A stretch of 64,000 bases of DNA from NCBI RefSeq assembly GCF_022180385.2, contig NZ_BQME02000001.1:822501-886500 (forward strand), given 5' to 3'. Positions 45,239 through 53,449 of this stretch are shown here, in pieces. This DNA comes from Paenibacillus sp. L3-i20 (lineage in GTDB: Bacteria; Bacillota; Bacilli; Paenibacillales; Paenibacillaceae). Under the pieces are notes generated by a model. It was not told the DNA's origin and did no database searches. It saw nothing but the letters and a program-made list of their open reading frames with translations. Both the position numbers and the translations under genes were made by a program. Position 1 is the first letter of the stretch. The number at the start of each line of letters is the position of its first letter.

Positions 45239-45277
45239 AATAAAAAACCACAGAGGCGTATGTCGCCCTGCGGTCGT
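45239..45277 (-). terminator. Terminator of kdp riboswitch 2 (promoter-proximal)
   Basis: Minus strand ACCGCAGG - GCGACATACG - CCTCTGTGGT followed by TTTTTTATTG. It lies between the two tandem aptamers, so each aptamer has its own terminator. Confidence 0.85.
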
Positions 45278-45299
45278 TATGTTACACGATCACAAGTCA

Positions 45300-45500
45300 C
45301 ATCCTCTCTCTATCAACGCTGACGAGGTTAGCTGTCGGATTCGGGCAGTGAGAGTCGCCCTACGCTTATTCGATCCGTCCATGGCAGGATCGCAAGCGAT
45401 TCACCCCATGTCCCTTGTCCTTTCGGCTCTCACACCGTGCAGACAATTGACGCTTGGGTCCCCCGTATTCCCCTAAGGGAAATTTAGCGATTAAGAACGC
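45300..45500 (-). ncRNA. c-di-AMP riboswitch (ydaO/yuaA), kdp copy 2
   Basis: Minus strand blocks: ACGGGGGACCCAA (CC in place of AACC), ATGGGGTGAATCG, a GCGATCCTG/CAGGATCG-type hairpin, GTAGGGCGACTCT, TGCCCGAATCCGACAGC, TAACCTCGTCAGCG. It precedes copy 1 in the same transcript. The variable arms differ in length from copy 1, so this is not a very recent duplication. Confidence 0.92.
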
Positions 45501-45737
45501 AGTACATTTATTTCATTCGGTAACGTTAATTCATACTCGAATCTTACTCCTGATATTGGTAAAGTGCAAAGGTGATAAAGAACCTTCTTTGCTCCATTTT
45601 CCGTATATTGTAATCGAAATTAGCGTTTACAATGACTATTATCGAAAGAATACTCTTCTTTACTCTAGATTTCTCTATATATCACAAATAAAGATGTATC
45701 TGCCGCTACAGAGGACAAATTTAGGCTAAATTCAATA
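45501..45737. other. Divergent promoter region between riboswitches
   Basis: About 240 bases without a supported gene. It must hold the minus-strand promoter of the kdp transcript (a TTGTAA-type -35 and AATATA near 45600 are possible but weak). A plus-strand frame at 45454-45729 has no ribosome binding site. Confidence 0.4.
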
Positions 45738-45766
45738 TTTACATTAATATACTTAACGAGTAATAT
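45738..45766 (+). promoter_or_regulatory. Promoter of the USP-gene riboswitch transcript
   Basis: TTTACA (45738-45743), 17 bases, TAATAT (45761-45766) on the plus strand; the riboswitch aptamer starts about 15 bases downstream. Confidence 0.7.
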
Positions 45767-45782
45767 GATTAAAAAATAGCTT

Positions 45783-45924
45783 CATTGTCGAATTTCCGCT
45801 TTAGGAAATCGGGGGAACCAATCACCGAATAAGTACAAACTCATCGGTGCGGGGTGAATCTTGGAATCTTCCAAGTAGGGTACTCTCATACCCGAATCCG
45901 TCAGCTAACCTCGTAGACGCAATG
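45783..45924 (+). ncRNA. c-di-AMP riboswitch (ydaO/yuaA) upstream of USP gene
   Basis: Plus strand: TCGGGGGAACCAATC, GCGGGGTGAATCTTGG, GTAGGGTACTCTC, ATACCCGAATCCGTCAGC, TAACCTCGTAGACG. Outer stem CATTG (45783-45787) pairs with CAATG (45920-45924). Third copy in under 900 bases, facing away from the kdp pair. Confidence 0.93.
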
Positions 45925-45925
45925 A

Positions 45926-45959
45926 GAGAGAACCCCTCACAAACTGTGGTCGTTCTCTT
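45926..45959 (+). terminator. Expression-platform hairpin of the USP riboswitch
   Basis: GAGAGAAC / GTTCTCTT outer stem with inner CACA/TGTG; only a poor T tract follows, so termination may be weak or the hairpin may act otherwise. Confidence 0.55.
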
Positions 45960-46003
45960 CCATGGTTATTTGTTATGTTCTCAAACGAAAGGGGTTTTTA
46001 CTA

Positions 46004-46654
46004 ATGAGTGAACGATATCGACAGGAAAATGTATTGGTTTGTGTCCACTATGGACCTAATGGGGAAACGTTAATTCGTCGCGGAGCAAAAATTGCCGTGG
46101 CACTTCAAGCTACTCTTACCATCTTGACGATTAATCCACTCCGAGACGATGAGTACAACGAAACGAAACTGCAATACATGGCAGAATGGAAGCGGCTTGC
46201 GGCGGAGCTCCGAGCGGAATTTGTAACGGAAGAAAGCAAATCTAGACGAATTGCCGATACTATCGTATCTGTAGCCAAGCGTAGACAAATTACACATATC
46301 ATTATGGGGCAATCCGCTCGTACTCGTTGGGAAGAGTTGACGAAGGGATCTATCAGCAATAATATATTGAAACAACTCGAGTTCATAGACTTGCATGTTG
46401 TGTCTGTGCAACGCGAAATGGCTCATATTCAGGACGAATATGAACCAGGGGTTAAAGCTTATTTAGCTCCTGCAGCACACGGCAAAGAACTAAGACTTGG
46501 CTCTGCTCCTAATAATGAAGAAGAAGGCCTGTTCTTCAAAGTGTACGGCACAGATTTCAATAATGGTGTCTTCAAACCATCTAAGCAGACTGAAAATCAG
46601 TATTATAAAATTTATGACGGTGAGGTCGAACCGAAGAATAGCACTAGCAAGTGA
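46004..46654 (+). CDS. Stand-alone KdpD-type universal stress protein
   Basis: A 216-aa protein. Residues about 6-130 form a USP fold of the KdpD kind: NVLVCVHYGPNGETLIRRGA and IIMGQSARTRWEELTKGSIS, close to the USP parts of 37557-39884 (ALVLGHSKQTTWQDL). The last 80 residues have no recognised domain. Start ATG 46004 (AAAGGGG upstream), 14 codons inside the longest frame. It sits behind its own c-di-AMP riboswitch and diverges from kdp, so its job is probably in K+ or c-di-AMP signalling. Confidence 0.85.
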   Translation: MSERYRQENVLVCVHYGPNGETLIRRGAKIAVALQATLTILTINPLRDDEYNETKLQYMAEWKRLAAELRAEFVTEESKSRRIADTIVSVAKRRQITHIIMGQSARTRWEELTKGSISNNILKQLEFIDLHVVSVQREMAHIQDEYEPGVKAYLAPAAHGKELRLGSAPNNEEEGLFFKVYGTDFNNGVFKPSKQTENQYYKIYDGEVEPKNSTSK

Positions 46655-46721
46655 CGAAGCTGTCAGTTGCTTATTCGTGCTGCTTGGATATCTCATTCAC
46701 TATTCGATCAACAAGTCGAAT

Positions 46722-47387
46722 CTAGCGTTTCAGCCGCCCTGTTAGCAGAAGCATGATGAAAGAAATAGCGATCATACCAACCGTCCACGCCCATGCCATC
46801 GGCATGTTTCCTGAATCAACTGCAACATAAATAGCGGTTGGAATCGTTTGCGTCTTGCCTGGAATATTCCCTGCAATCATAAGTGTCGCACCGAATTCGC
46901 CTAAGCCGCGAGCGAAGCCGAGAATATAAGCTGTAATAACTGCACGGTATACAATAGGCAAAGTGATTAGACGAAATACTTGCCACTCACTTGCTCCCGC
47001 AGAACGTGCTGATTCCTCTATCTCTCGTTCTACTGCGGCGAAGCCAACCCTCATCGTCTGATAGACGAGCGGAAATGCTACAACGACTGCAGCAATGACA
47101 GCTGCCCATGGCGAGAATAATACTGGAGCAGAGAATACCCATTCGGCGAACTTGCCGAGCAAGCTGCGCCTGCCTAGCGAAACAAGCAGCAAGAAGCCGA
47201 CAACAGTAGGCGGCAGTACAAGCGGCAGCATAAACAACGTTTCTACCACGATCTTACCTTTAAAATGTTTCTTCGACATCCACCAAGCTGCCGCAATACC
47301 TGCGACAGCCGCTATTACGCTTGCCATTAAAGTTACTTGCAATGATAAGAAAATAGGTGGCCAAAGTTGTTGCCAATTCATACCCAT
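46722..47387 (-). CDS. modB: Molybdate ABC transporter permease ModB
   Basis: A 221-aa permease with five or so membrane segments and the ATPase-docking EAA-type loop EESARSAGASEWQVFRLITL (about 125-144). Typical ModB features: PLVLPPTVVGFLLL and LGFARGLGEFGATLMIAGNIPG. Six bases after modA. No modC ATPase gene follows; the next gene is convergent, so the ATPase must be encoded elsewhere or be shared. Confidence 0.93.
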   Translation of the reverse strand: MGMNWQQLWPPIFLSLQVTLMASVIAAVAGIAAAWWMSKKHFKGKIVVETLFMLPLVLPPTVVGFLLLVSLGRRSLLGKFAEWVFSAPVLFSPWAAVIAAVVVAFPLVYQTMRVGFAAVEREIEESARSAGASEWQVFRLITLPIVYRAVITAYILGFARGLGEFGATLMIAGNIPGKTQTIPTAIYVAVDSGNMPMAWAWTVGMIAISFIMLLLTGRLKR

Positions 47388-47392
47388 AGTCG

Positions 47393-48193
47393 TTATTCGA
47401 CAGCCGAAAAGCCGTATTTTACAAATACGTCCGTTGCTTCTTTGGTCTGTAGAAAGTTGTAGAAGTTCTCTGCTTCTTTAACGTGTTTAGTTGCCTTCAC
47501 AATTCCGACTGGATAAAGTACTGGAGAATAGGCAGCTTTATCAACAGCAAATGCAATCTTAACTGCTTTAGATGCAAGAGCATCCGTCTTGTAGACGAAT
47601 CCAGCTTCCACATTACCTGTCTCTACATATTGGAGTACTCCTCTAACATCCTTTGCTTGAACCGTTTTTGCCACTACTGTATCCCACAAGCTCGCACTAA
47701 TAAGCGCTTCTTTTGCATAATTTCCAGCTGGTACACTTTCTGGTATTCCGATTGCGATCTTACCCACTTCTGCGGGCACCAGATCTTTCATCTCTGCGAG
47801 CTTTACCTGCGAATCCTTTGGCGCAACAACGACAAGCTCATTCGAAAGCAGGTTGCTCTGTTTGCTCTCCTCAACTAATCCTTTTTCAACGAGTGTTTTC
47901 ATATTTTTCACTGCTGCTGATAGAAATAAGTCCGCAGGAGCACCTTGCTCAATCTGTTGTTGCAGTGCACCGGATGCACCATAGTTAAATACGAGATCTA
48001 TTGTTTTATGCTCTTTTTCAAATGTAAGTTCAAGCTCATTCAGCGCGTCTGTTAGACTTGCTGCAGCCGAGATCGTAAGTTCCACCTTTTCTCCACTTGA
48101 AACGTCGGAGCCTTTTGAAGATCCGCAAGCGCTTAAAGTAAAAGCAACGACAGTAGCAGTTACTAATAGGACAGCTTTTTTGAAAAATGTCAT
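47393..48193 (-). CDS. modA: Molybdate-binding lipoprotein ModA
   Basis: A 266-aa solute-binding protein: lipoprotein signal with lipobox FTLSACGS (Cys about 22), then ISAAASLTDALNELE, FNYGASGALQQQIEQGAPADL and GNVEAGFVYKTDA, all ModA-family marks for an oxyanion pocket. I start it at ATG 48193 with AAGGGAG upstream; the longer frame adds 69 unrelated residues. First gene of modAB. Confidence 0.93.
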   Translation of the reverse strand: MTFFKKAVLLVTATVVAFTLSACGSSKGSDVSSGEKVELTISAAASLTDALNELELTFEKEHKTIDLVFNYGASGALQQQIEQGAPADLFLSAAVKNMKTLVEKGLVEESKQSNLLSNELVVVAPKDSQVKLAEMKDLVPAEVGKIAIGIPESVPAGNYAKEALISASLWDTVVAKTVQAKDVRGVLQYVETGNVEAGFVYKTDALASKAVKIAFAVDKAAYSPVLYPVGIVKATKHVKEAENFYNFLQTKEATDVFVKYGFSAVE

Positions 48194-48287
48194 TCTGAAT
48201 TCTCCCTTATCGTTATGTTTAGTTATAAGTAGATATATGTAGTATAGAATAAATGAAATAATTTGTCCTGTTGTACGCAATTTTAAA

Positions 48288-48334
48288 AAAACAAAAAGCT
48301 GATCCCTATTGAGTACAGGAACCAGCTTATTTTG
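48288..48334 (-). terminator. Terminator of the E2-like gene
   Basis: Minus strand AAGCTGGTTCCT - loop - AGGGATCAGCTTTTTG followed by more T, about 30 bases past the stop. Confidence 0.8.
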
Positions 48335-48365
48335 GTCTTGACCAGTTTGGCTACTTTTTCTAACT

Positions 48366-49205
48366 TTAATAAATTTCCGTTCCAACGTGATAAGCTTCAA
48401 GATCCTCTTTTACACGTTGTAAAAATGGACCTGCGATTTGACCTTCCATTATACGACTATCAATAGATAGACAAATGTTAGCAACAGAGCGAACAGCGAT
48501 CATATCATCTACTACCTTCGGTTTTTTTACGATAGATTCAATCGTTAATAGAGCTGCTTGTGGGTAATTAATAGTTGGAAAGGAAAGTATCGAACCAAAA
48601 GCTCCCGTATTGTTAATCGTAAATGTTCCATTCTGCGTGTCGTTGAGCGTTAATTTCCCTGATCTTGCCTTTTGTGTTAATTGGTCGATTTCTAATGCGA
48701 TTTCTGCTATTTTTTTTTGATCTGCAGTTTTAATGACCGGGGCTAGCACTGAGTCTTCGGTACCAATCAGTAATGAGATATTTATATCGTGCTTCACAAT
48801 GATTTGATCTACAGCCCAAACAGAGTTAATAAGGGGGAATTCCTTGATCGCATTGACAACCGTTTTAATGAAAAAAGAAAGATATGTTAAATTAACACCT
48901 TCCTTTTGCCTAAAATCATTTTTTAATCTCGAACGAAGCGTAACCAAATTGGTAACATCAACTTCAGTTGTAAAGAGCATATGTGGGATCTCCCTTACAC
49001 TCTGAAGAGTACGCATCGCAATTGTTCTACGGATTGGAGTAACCGTAATAAAGTTTTCTGGATTACTATTCGTTTTAACTTCCAGTTGCCTAATCGAATC
49101 GGGAGAGCTTTCTGACAAACTATTTCTATCCTTATCCATATTCGTATCTTGGTCTTCTATATTTCTTTCACCACCAAAATGCTTTTCCCCCGCCCCAAAA
49201 CTCAT
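48366..49205 (-). CDS. Stand-alone 2-oxoacid dehydrogenase E2 catalytic domain, motif degenerate
   Basis: A 279-aa protein matching only the acyltransferase domain of E2 (about 50-275: TPIRRTIAMRTLQSVREIPH, GTFTINNTGAFGS, FLQRVKEDLEAY). The lipoyl and subunit-binding domains are absent and replaced by a 50-residue charged start. The catalytic motif, normally DHRxxDG, reads DSRIMEG: the active His and Asp are Ser and Glu. It therefore probably lacks acyltransferase activity. Looks derived from a branched-chain E2 (BkdB). GGTGGGAGATA precedes ATG 49205. No E1 or E3 nearby. Confidence 0.85.
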   Translation of the reverse strand: MSFGAGEKHFGGERNIEDQDTNMDKDRNSLSESSPDSIRQLEVKTNSNPENFITVTPIRRTIAMRTLQSVREIPHMLFTTEVDVTNLVTLRSRLKNDFRQKEGVNLTYLSFFIKTVVNAIKEFPLINSVWAVDQIIVKHDINISLLIGTEDSVLAPVIKTADQKKIAEIALEIDQLTQKARSGKLTLNDTQNGTFTINNTGAFGSILSFPTINYPQAALLTIESIVKKPKVVDDMIAVRSVANICLSIDSRIMEGQIAGPFLQRVKEDLEAYHVGTEIY

Positions 49206-49331
49206 TATCTCCCACCTTTCCTAATCTCAACTTTCAGAATGAATGACGTACGTAGCTAATATGTTGCAGAATGTGTTTTCAAATCATTCACTTAATAAAC
49301 ATGTTACTGAACAACATTAAAGTACAATTTG

Positions 49332-50861
49332 CTAAATGTGTGCAGCACCAGCGTTATTTGTTCTCTTTGATCTGGCCTCGCCCAATCGGCTTGAGCCTAC
49401 AAACATCGCTGTAATGAAACCGATAATACCTACACAAATCGCTAATATAAATCCATGATTAATAGCTGTTGCTAATGCTTCTTGAAGGAATCCTCTAATT
49501 TGTGGAGAAATTTCACCGCCTGCTCGCATAAGCAGCTCAGGGTTCGCTAACGTACTGATTTTATCAGCAGGAATTCCTGCCTCAGCCGCACCTTCCGTAA
49601 TCAATCGATTTAAATTTCCATTCACAATCGTTGCCATAATCGAAGCACCTAATATGCCTCCGATATTCCGCCAAAAGCTCACAACGGAAGAACTTATCCC
49701 CATATATTTAGGATCAACATTTGCCGCAACAGCGTTCTGAGCCATACTCATCAACGGTCCAATTGCACCTACACCGAGTAATATCATTAGTGCAATCATG
49801 TAGCCGTAGGAAGCATTCGAACTAACAACCGATAGAAGCGAAGCCACTATTATAGCCATGGCCATAGTAATAAGCATCAACGTACGGAAGGCAAATTTAG
49901 TTTGGAAAAAACCGAACAAAATAGCTCCTGCAACTATCGATGCCATCATCGGCGTCAGTACACCATTCGCATTGGAATAACCCAAAACCCCTACTGTAAA
50001 GCTTGGTAAATATGTAATGGCTGAGAACATAATGACTCCCTGACAGAGACAAAGTATGCAAATGCCCAGCACCATTCTATTTTTGAAAATAACTAGCGGC
50101 AGTACAGGTTCCGATGCACGCAGCTCGACCAAAATAAACAATGTGCCAACTATTGCAGCGATTGCGAATAGACTAAGCACCTGCCAAGATCCCCAACCTA
50201 ACCCATTGCCGTGTTCGATCCCAAGCATCAAAGCAACTGTTGTAATGATAAGAAATACTGTTCCTAAATAATCAATTTTGGGCTTGCGATCGGAACGTGT
50301 TTCTTTAAGAGCAATCATCAAAATGATCATAGAGGCAATACCAATCGGCACATTAATGTAAAAAATCCATCTCCAGCCGAAATGCTCAGCTATGAAACTG
50401 CCGAGCTGCGGACCTGCTACGGAGGAAATCCCAAATATAGCGCCGAATACACCAGAGATTTTGGCTGCATCCTTTGGATCTTTAAATATCGTGTAAATAA
50501 TTGTGAAGCTGATTGGAAATAGTGCCCCAGATCCAATACCTTGGATCACACGAAACCAAATAAGTTGATCTGCATTCTGCGCAATTCCGCATAGGGCAGA
50601 GCCCACAAGAAATGTTGTAATGCCTATCATGTAGAACAACTTCCTACCGAATAGATCAGACATTTTGCCGAACACTAACATCGTACTTGTTGCTGCCAAC
50701 ACATAAGCTGAAAATATCCAGCTTACTTTATCAAAAATGTGAAAATCCTCGCTCAAATAATTAATACTTGAAGCAATAATCGTATTATCTAGGGAAGACA
50801 TTAACAATCCAAGTGCCATTGCCAAAACAATAAACTTGTTATTCGAACGTGCTTCCGTCAT
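49332..50861 (-). CDS. MFS drug efflux transporter, EmrB/QacA (DHA2, 14-segment) type
   Basis: A 509-aa transporter with about fourteen membrane segments, motif A FGKMSDLFGRKLFYMIG (about 65), motif C-like GAIFGISSVAGPQLGSFI (about 143-160) and start SSLDNTIIASS typical of DHA2 pumps. Its ATG lies 23 bases inside the PadR gene, so the two are co-transcribed and the regulator probably represses its own pump. Substrate unknown. Confidence 0.93.
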   Translation of the reverse strand: MTEARSNNKFIVLAMALGLLMSSLDNTIIASSINYLSEDFHIFDKVSWIFSAYVLAATSTMLVFGKMSDLFGRKLFYMIGITTFLVGSALCGIAQNADQLIWFRVIQGIGSGALFPISFTIIYTIFKDPKDAAKISGVFGAIFGISSVAGPQLGSFIAEHFGWRWIFYINVPIGIASMIILMIALKETRSDRKPKIDYLGTVFLIITTVALMLGIEHGNGLGWGSWQVLSLFAIAAIVGTLFILVELRASEPVLPLVIFKNRMVLGICILCLCQGVIMFSAITYLPSFTVGVLGYSNANGVLTPMMASIVAGAILFGFFQTKFAFRTLMLITMAMAIIVASLLSVVSSNASYGYMIALMILLGVGAIGPLMSMAQNAVAANVDPKYMGISSSVVSFWRNIGGILGASIMATIVNGNLNRLITEGAAEAGIPADKISTLANPELLMRAGGEISPQIRGFLQEALATAINHGFILAICVGIIGFITAMFVGSSRLGEARSKRTNNAGAAHI

Positions 50862-51402
50862 TCTGCTCCCTCTCTTCTTGTACTAGACGCTCCAGTCGAA
50901 CAAGCCCCTCACGAATTGCCTCGAGCTTGGCACTATAACCTTTTATCCCTATTTCCATACAAATAATATGCGGAGGCTGCATGGTATCCTTATTAATGGA
51001 ATACCTTTCACGTAGCGCATCTAATTTGAATTGAATGTGTTCCTCTGTCTGCTTAAGCCATCCGACTACTAAGTCATAGCTTACAAAATGGCCAAAATAC
51101 AATCTCATCAAAAAATCCGATTTCGTGCCTTCATCTGCCTCCAAGGGGCTATTAAGGTAGTTATTAAAACGCTCCTTGCCATATTGCGTTATCGTAAAAA
51201 TATTTTTGTTAGGCTTGCCGCTTTGAATGACAACTTCTTTCTTAATCAAATTTTCCTTTTCCATCCGATTAAGCACGGGATAAATGGTTCCGAAGCTCGA
51301 ACTGTAGAAGAATGAAAATACGTCTTCAAAAAGCCCCTTTATTTCATAGCCTGTTAAAGAACGTTTCATGAGTATGCCAAGTATGACATCCTGGCTGTTC
51401 AA
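50839..51402 (-). CDS. PadR family transcriptional regulator
   Basis: A 187-aa regulator: winged helix-turn-helix (VILGILMKRSLTGYEIKGLF, GTIYPVLNRMEKENLI; about 5-75) and the C-terminal coiled coil of the PadR/Vir-C class. TTG start at 51402 with GGGGGG ten bases upstream. It heads the operon with the MFS pump; a perfect palindrome sits in its promoter. Confidence 0.92.
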   Translation of the reverse strand: MNSQDVILGILMKRSLTGYEIKGLFEDVFSFFYSSSFGTIYPVLNRMEKENLIKKEVVIQSGKPNKNIFTITQYGKERFNNYLNSPLEADEGTKSDFLMRLYFGHFVSYDLVVGWLKQTEEHIQFKLDALRERYSINKDTMQPPHIICMEIGIKGYSAKLEAIREGLVRLERLVQEEREQNDGSTFE

Positions 51403-51462
51403 TTGTGAGCCCCCCTAGTTTTACGAATATCGACATATTTCCAATTATTGTATTACGAATAA

Positions 51463-51491
51463 TCATATATCAGACTGATATATGATGTCAA
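51463..51491 (-). promoter_or_regulatory. PadR-pump promoter with perfect operator palindrome
   Basis: Minus strand TTGACA (51486-51491) and TATGAT near 51462-51467 with the 23-bp palindrome TCATATATCA-GTC-TGATATATGA (51463-51485) filling the space between them. A repressor bound there would block polymerase directly. Confidence 0.75.
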
Positions 51492-51636
51492 TATTTGTTA
51501 CTTATTAAATTTACTATGTTAATTTGTAATGGTTGTCATTTGTTTGATCGGTGCATGTCCAAATAGGGCTGTGCTACAATAATAGCGATAATAGCGATGC
51601 AGAGACTTCCAATTATGTGAATAGAGGCGATATTGA

Positions 51637-52683
51637 ATGTCAGAAGAGGTTTCATATACGGCGGATGAACTAGCGAAGTTGCTGAAGATTTCCAAGCTCA
51701 CCGTTTATGACTTGATCAAGAGAGGCGAGTTATCCTCCTATCGAGTAGGCAAGCAAATGCGGGTCGATGCCTCCGACTTAGAAGCCTACAAGCAAAAAAG
51801 TAAAGGTATGCAAGCACAAATACACAGTCAACGACAGCCATCTCAATTACCTCAGCAATTCGATGAGCCGGTTACGGATATAGCTGCATATGGAGCATCG
51901 GTTGCTTCCTTATATGAACAACCTGTTAAGAGTGAAGCAACTACGCACTTATCCAAACAACATACAGCAACGTCAATAAGTTCTATCGTCATTACAGGGC
52001 AAGATATAAGTTTGGATATTTTGGCACGGCATATGGAGAAGGATCTAAAAGGTATCCGCACACTGCGCTCGAACGCCGGAAGTCTGGACAGTCTAATTAG
52101 TATGTATCAGGGACACTCGGACATTGTCAGTACCCATCTATTAGACGGAGACAGCGGTGAATATAACATCCCGTATATTCGCAAGCTTCTCATTGGCACT
52201 TCATACCTTGTCGTTAATTTGTTAACTCGACCTGCCGGATTGTATGTGGCCAAGGGTAATCCATTCGGCCTTACAAACTGGACCGACCTTCGGCAAAAGG
52301 GACTGCGTCTTGTAAACCGGGAACGCGGCTCCGGTGCACGCGTCCTGCTTGATGAACAGCTTCGTATGCACAACATTAAAGCGGAGGAACTCGTTGGCTA
52401 TACGCGGATCGAAAGCAACCACTTATCCGTCGCTGCCAAGGTAGCTTTTGGAGAAGCAGATGTTGGAATCGGTACAGCGCGTGCGGCTTCCATTGTGGGA
52501 CAAGTTGATTTCATACCGCTTGTACAGGAACGGTACGACCTTGTTATGCTTAAGAAACCGGATAATCAAAAGTGGATCGAAGAACTACTGCAAATTATTC
52601 GTTCAAATCACTTCCAGCAGGAGCTGCGAGCTATTGCTGGCTATGATCTTTCTATGAGCGGACAAATATTATATGAAACCTAA
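51637..52683 (+). CDS. HTH plus PBP-like (ModE/molybdate-type) regulator
   Basis: A 348-aa protein: an excisionase-type helix-turn-helix (SYTADELAKLLKISKLTVYD, about 6-55), a Gln/Ser linker, and a periplasmic-binding-protein-like domain (about 115-345, COG1910 type: GSLDSLISMYQGHSDIVSTH, NRERGSGARVLLDEQL, GIGTARAA). Such regulators stand near modABC in many Firmicutes and read molybdate or similar oxyanions inside the cell. Here it lies 4 kb from modAB, in the opposite direction. Confidence 0.85.
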   Translation: MSEEVSYTADELAKLLKISKLTVYDLIKRGELSSYRVGKQMRVDASDLEAYKQKSKGMQAQIHSQRQPSQLPQQFDEPVTDIAAYGASVASLYEQPVKSEATTHLSKQHTATSISSIVITGQDISLDILARHMEKDLKGIRTLRSNAGSLDSLISMYQGHSDIVSTHLLDGDSGEYNIPYIRKLLIGTSYLVVNLLTRPAGLYVAKGNPFGLTNWTDLRQKGLRLVNRERGSGARVLLDEQLRMHNIKAEELVGYTRIESNHLSVAAKVAFGEADVGIGTARAASIVGQVDFIPLVQERYDLVMLKKPDNQKWIEELLQIIRSNHFQQELRAIAGYDLSMSGQILYET

Positions 52684-52718
52684 CAACTACTTACTAAGGT
52701 TAACTTCAATTCGATTAT

Positions 52719-52770
52719 AAAAGCGGAGTGTTCACTCGGCTTTATCGCCCTGAACACTCCGCTTGTATTT
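52719..52770. terminator. Bidirectional terminator
   Basis: AAGCGGAGTGTTC - loop - GAACACTCCGCTT, a perfect 13-bp stem between the convergent PBP-regulator and MarR genes. Confidence 0.85.
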
Positions 52771-52806
52771 TCATAGCCACTATAAGTAGCTATTCATATA
52801 TCCTTG

Positions 52807-53244
52807 TTACTTCTCCAACCGTAGACGAACCAATTGTTGAATGATTTCGCTTGTACGCTCATTCGGCAGTGCCTCACTTAGGACAGTGCTAAATGTTGCG
52901 TGCGCTTGTTCTACCTTCGCTTGACCGATTGCCGTCAAAGACGTAAAGATGCTCCTGCGATCTGCTTCACATGTGTACCGCTCGAGCGCTCCACAGCCTT
53001 TTGCTTCGAATCGGCTAACGAGTCTCGACATTGCACTTTGACTGAGTCCAACCATTGATTCAAGTTGCTGAAGTCTCAATCTTTTCTCAGGCGTTTCATG
53101 TAAGAAATAAAGTAAATAATATTCCTTCAGCGATAGTCCATGCCGCTCTTGCAGCGCTTGTTCAAGCTCATTCGTAATCGATACATATAAATTCGTCAGC
53201 TCTAGCCAACTATCCGTTAACGTTGCCTTGTGTCCGTTCTCCAT
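52807..53244 (-). CDS. MarR family transcriptional regulator
   Basis: A 145-aa regulator with the winged helix LQQLESMVGLSQSAMSRLVS followed by RFEAKGCGALERYTCEADRR (about 55-95). ATG 53244 has AGGGGA upstream; the longer frame adds unlikely residues. It follows the namA-like gene on the same strand after 205 bases and likely represses it. Confidence 0.88.
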   Translation of the reverse strand: MENGHKATLTDSWLELTNLYVSITNELEQALQERHGLSLKEYYLLYFLHETPEKRLRLQQLESMVGLSQSAMSRLVSRFEAKGCGALERYTCEADRRSIFTSLTAIGQAKVEQAHATFSTVLSEALPNERTSEIIQQLVRLRLEK

Positions 53245-53449
53245 ACAGTAATCCCCTCTCCCAGTCGCTGCAACACACTTGAACATGTTATTGGCAACAT
53301 TCCATGGGATAAACATAATAGAGGTATTATACCATTTCACTATAAAATAAATAAACGGCGGAAGACAGTTTTAAGCTTATAGATAAATAAAGTTCCTCAT
53401 TTGTTTTGAACGTTTGGCGAAAGCTACACCAAGATAACTTAGTTCCTTA

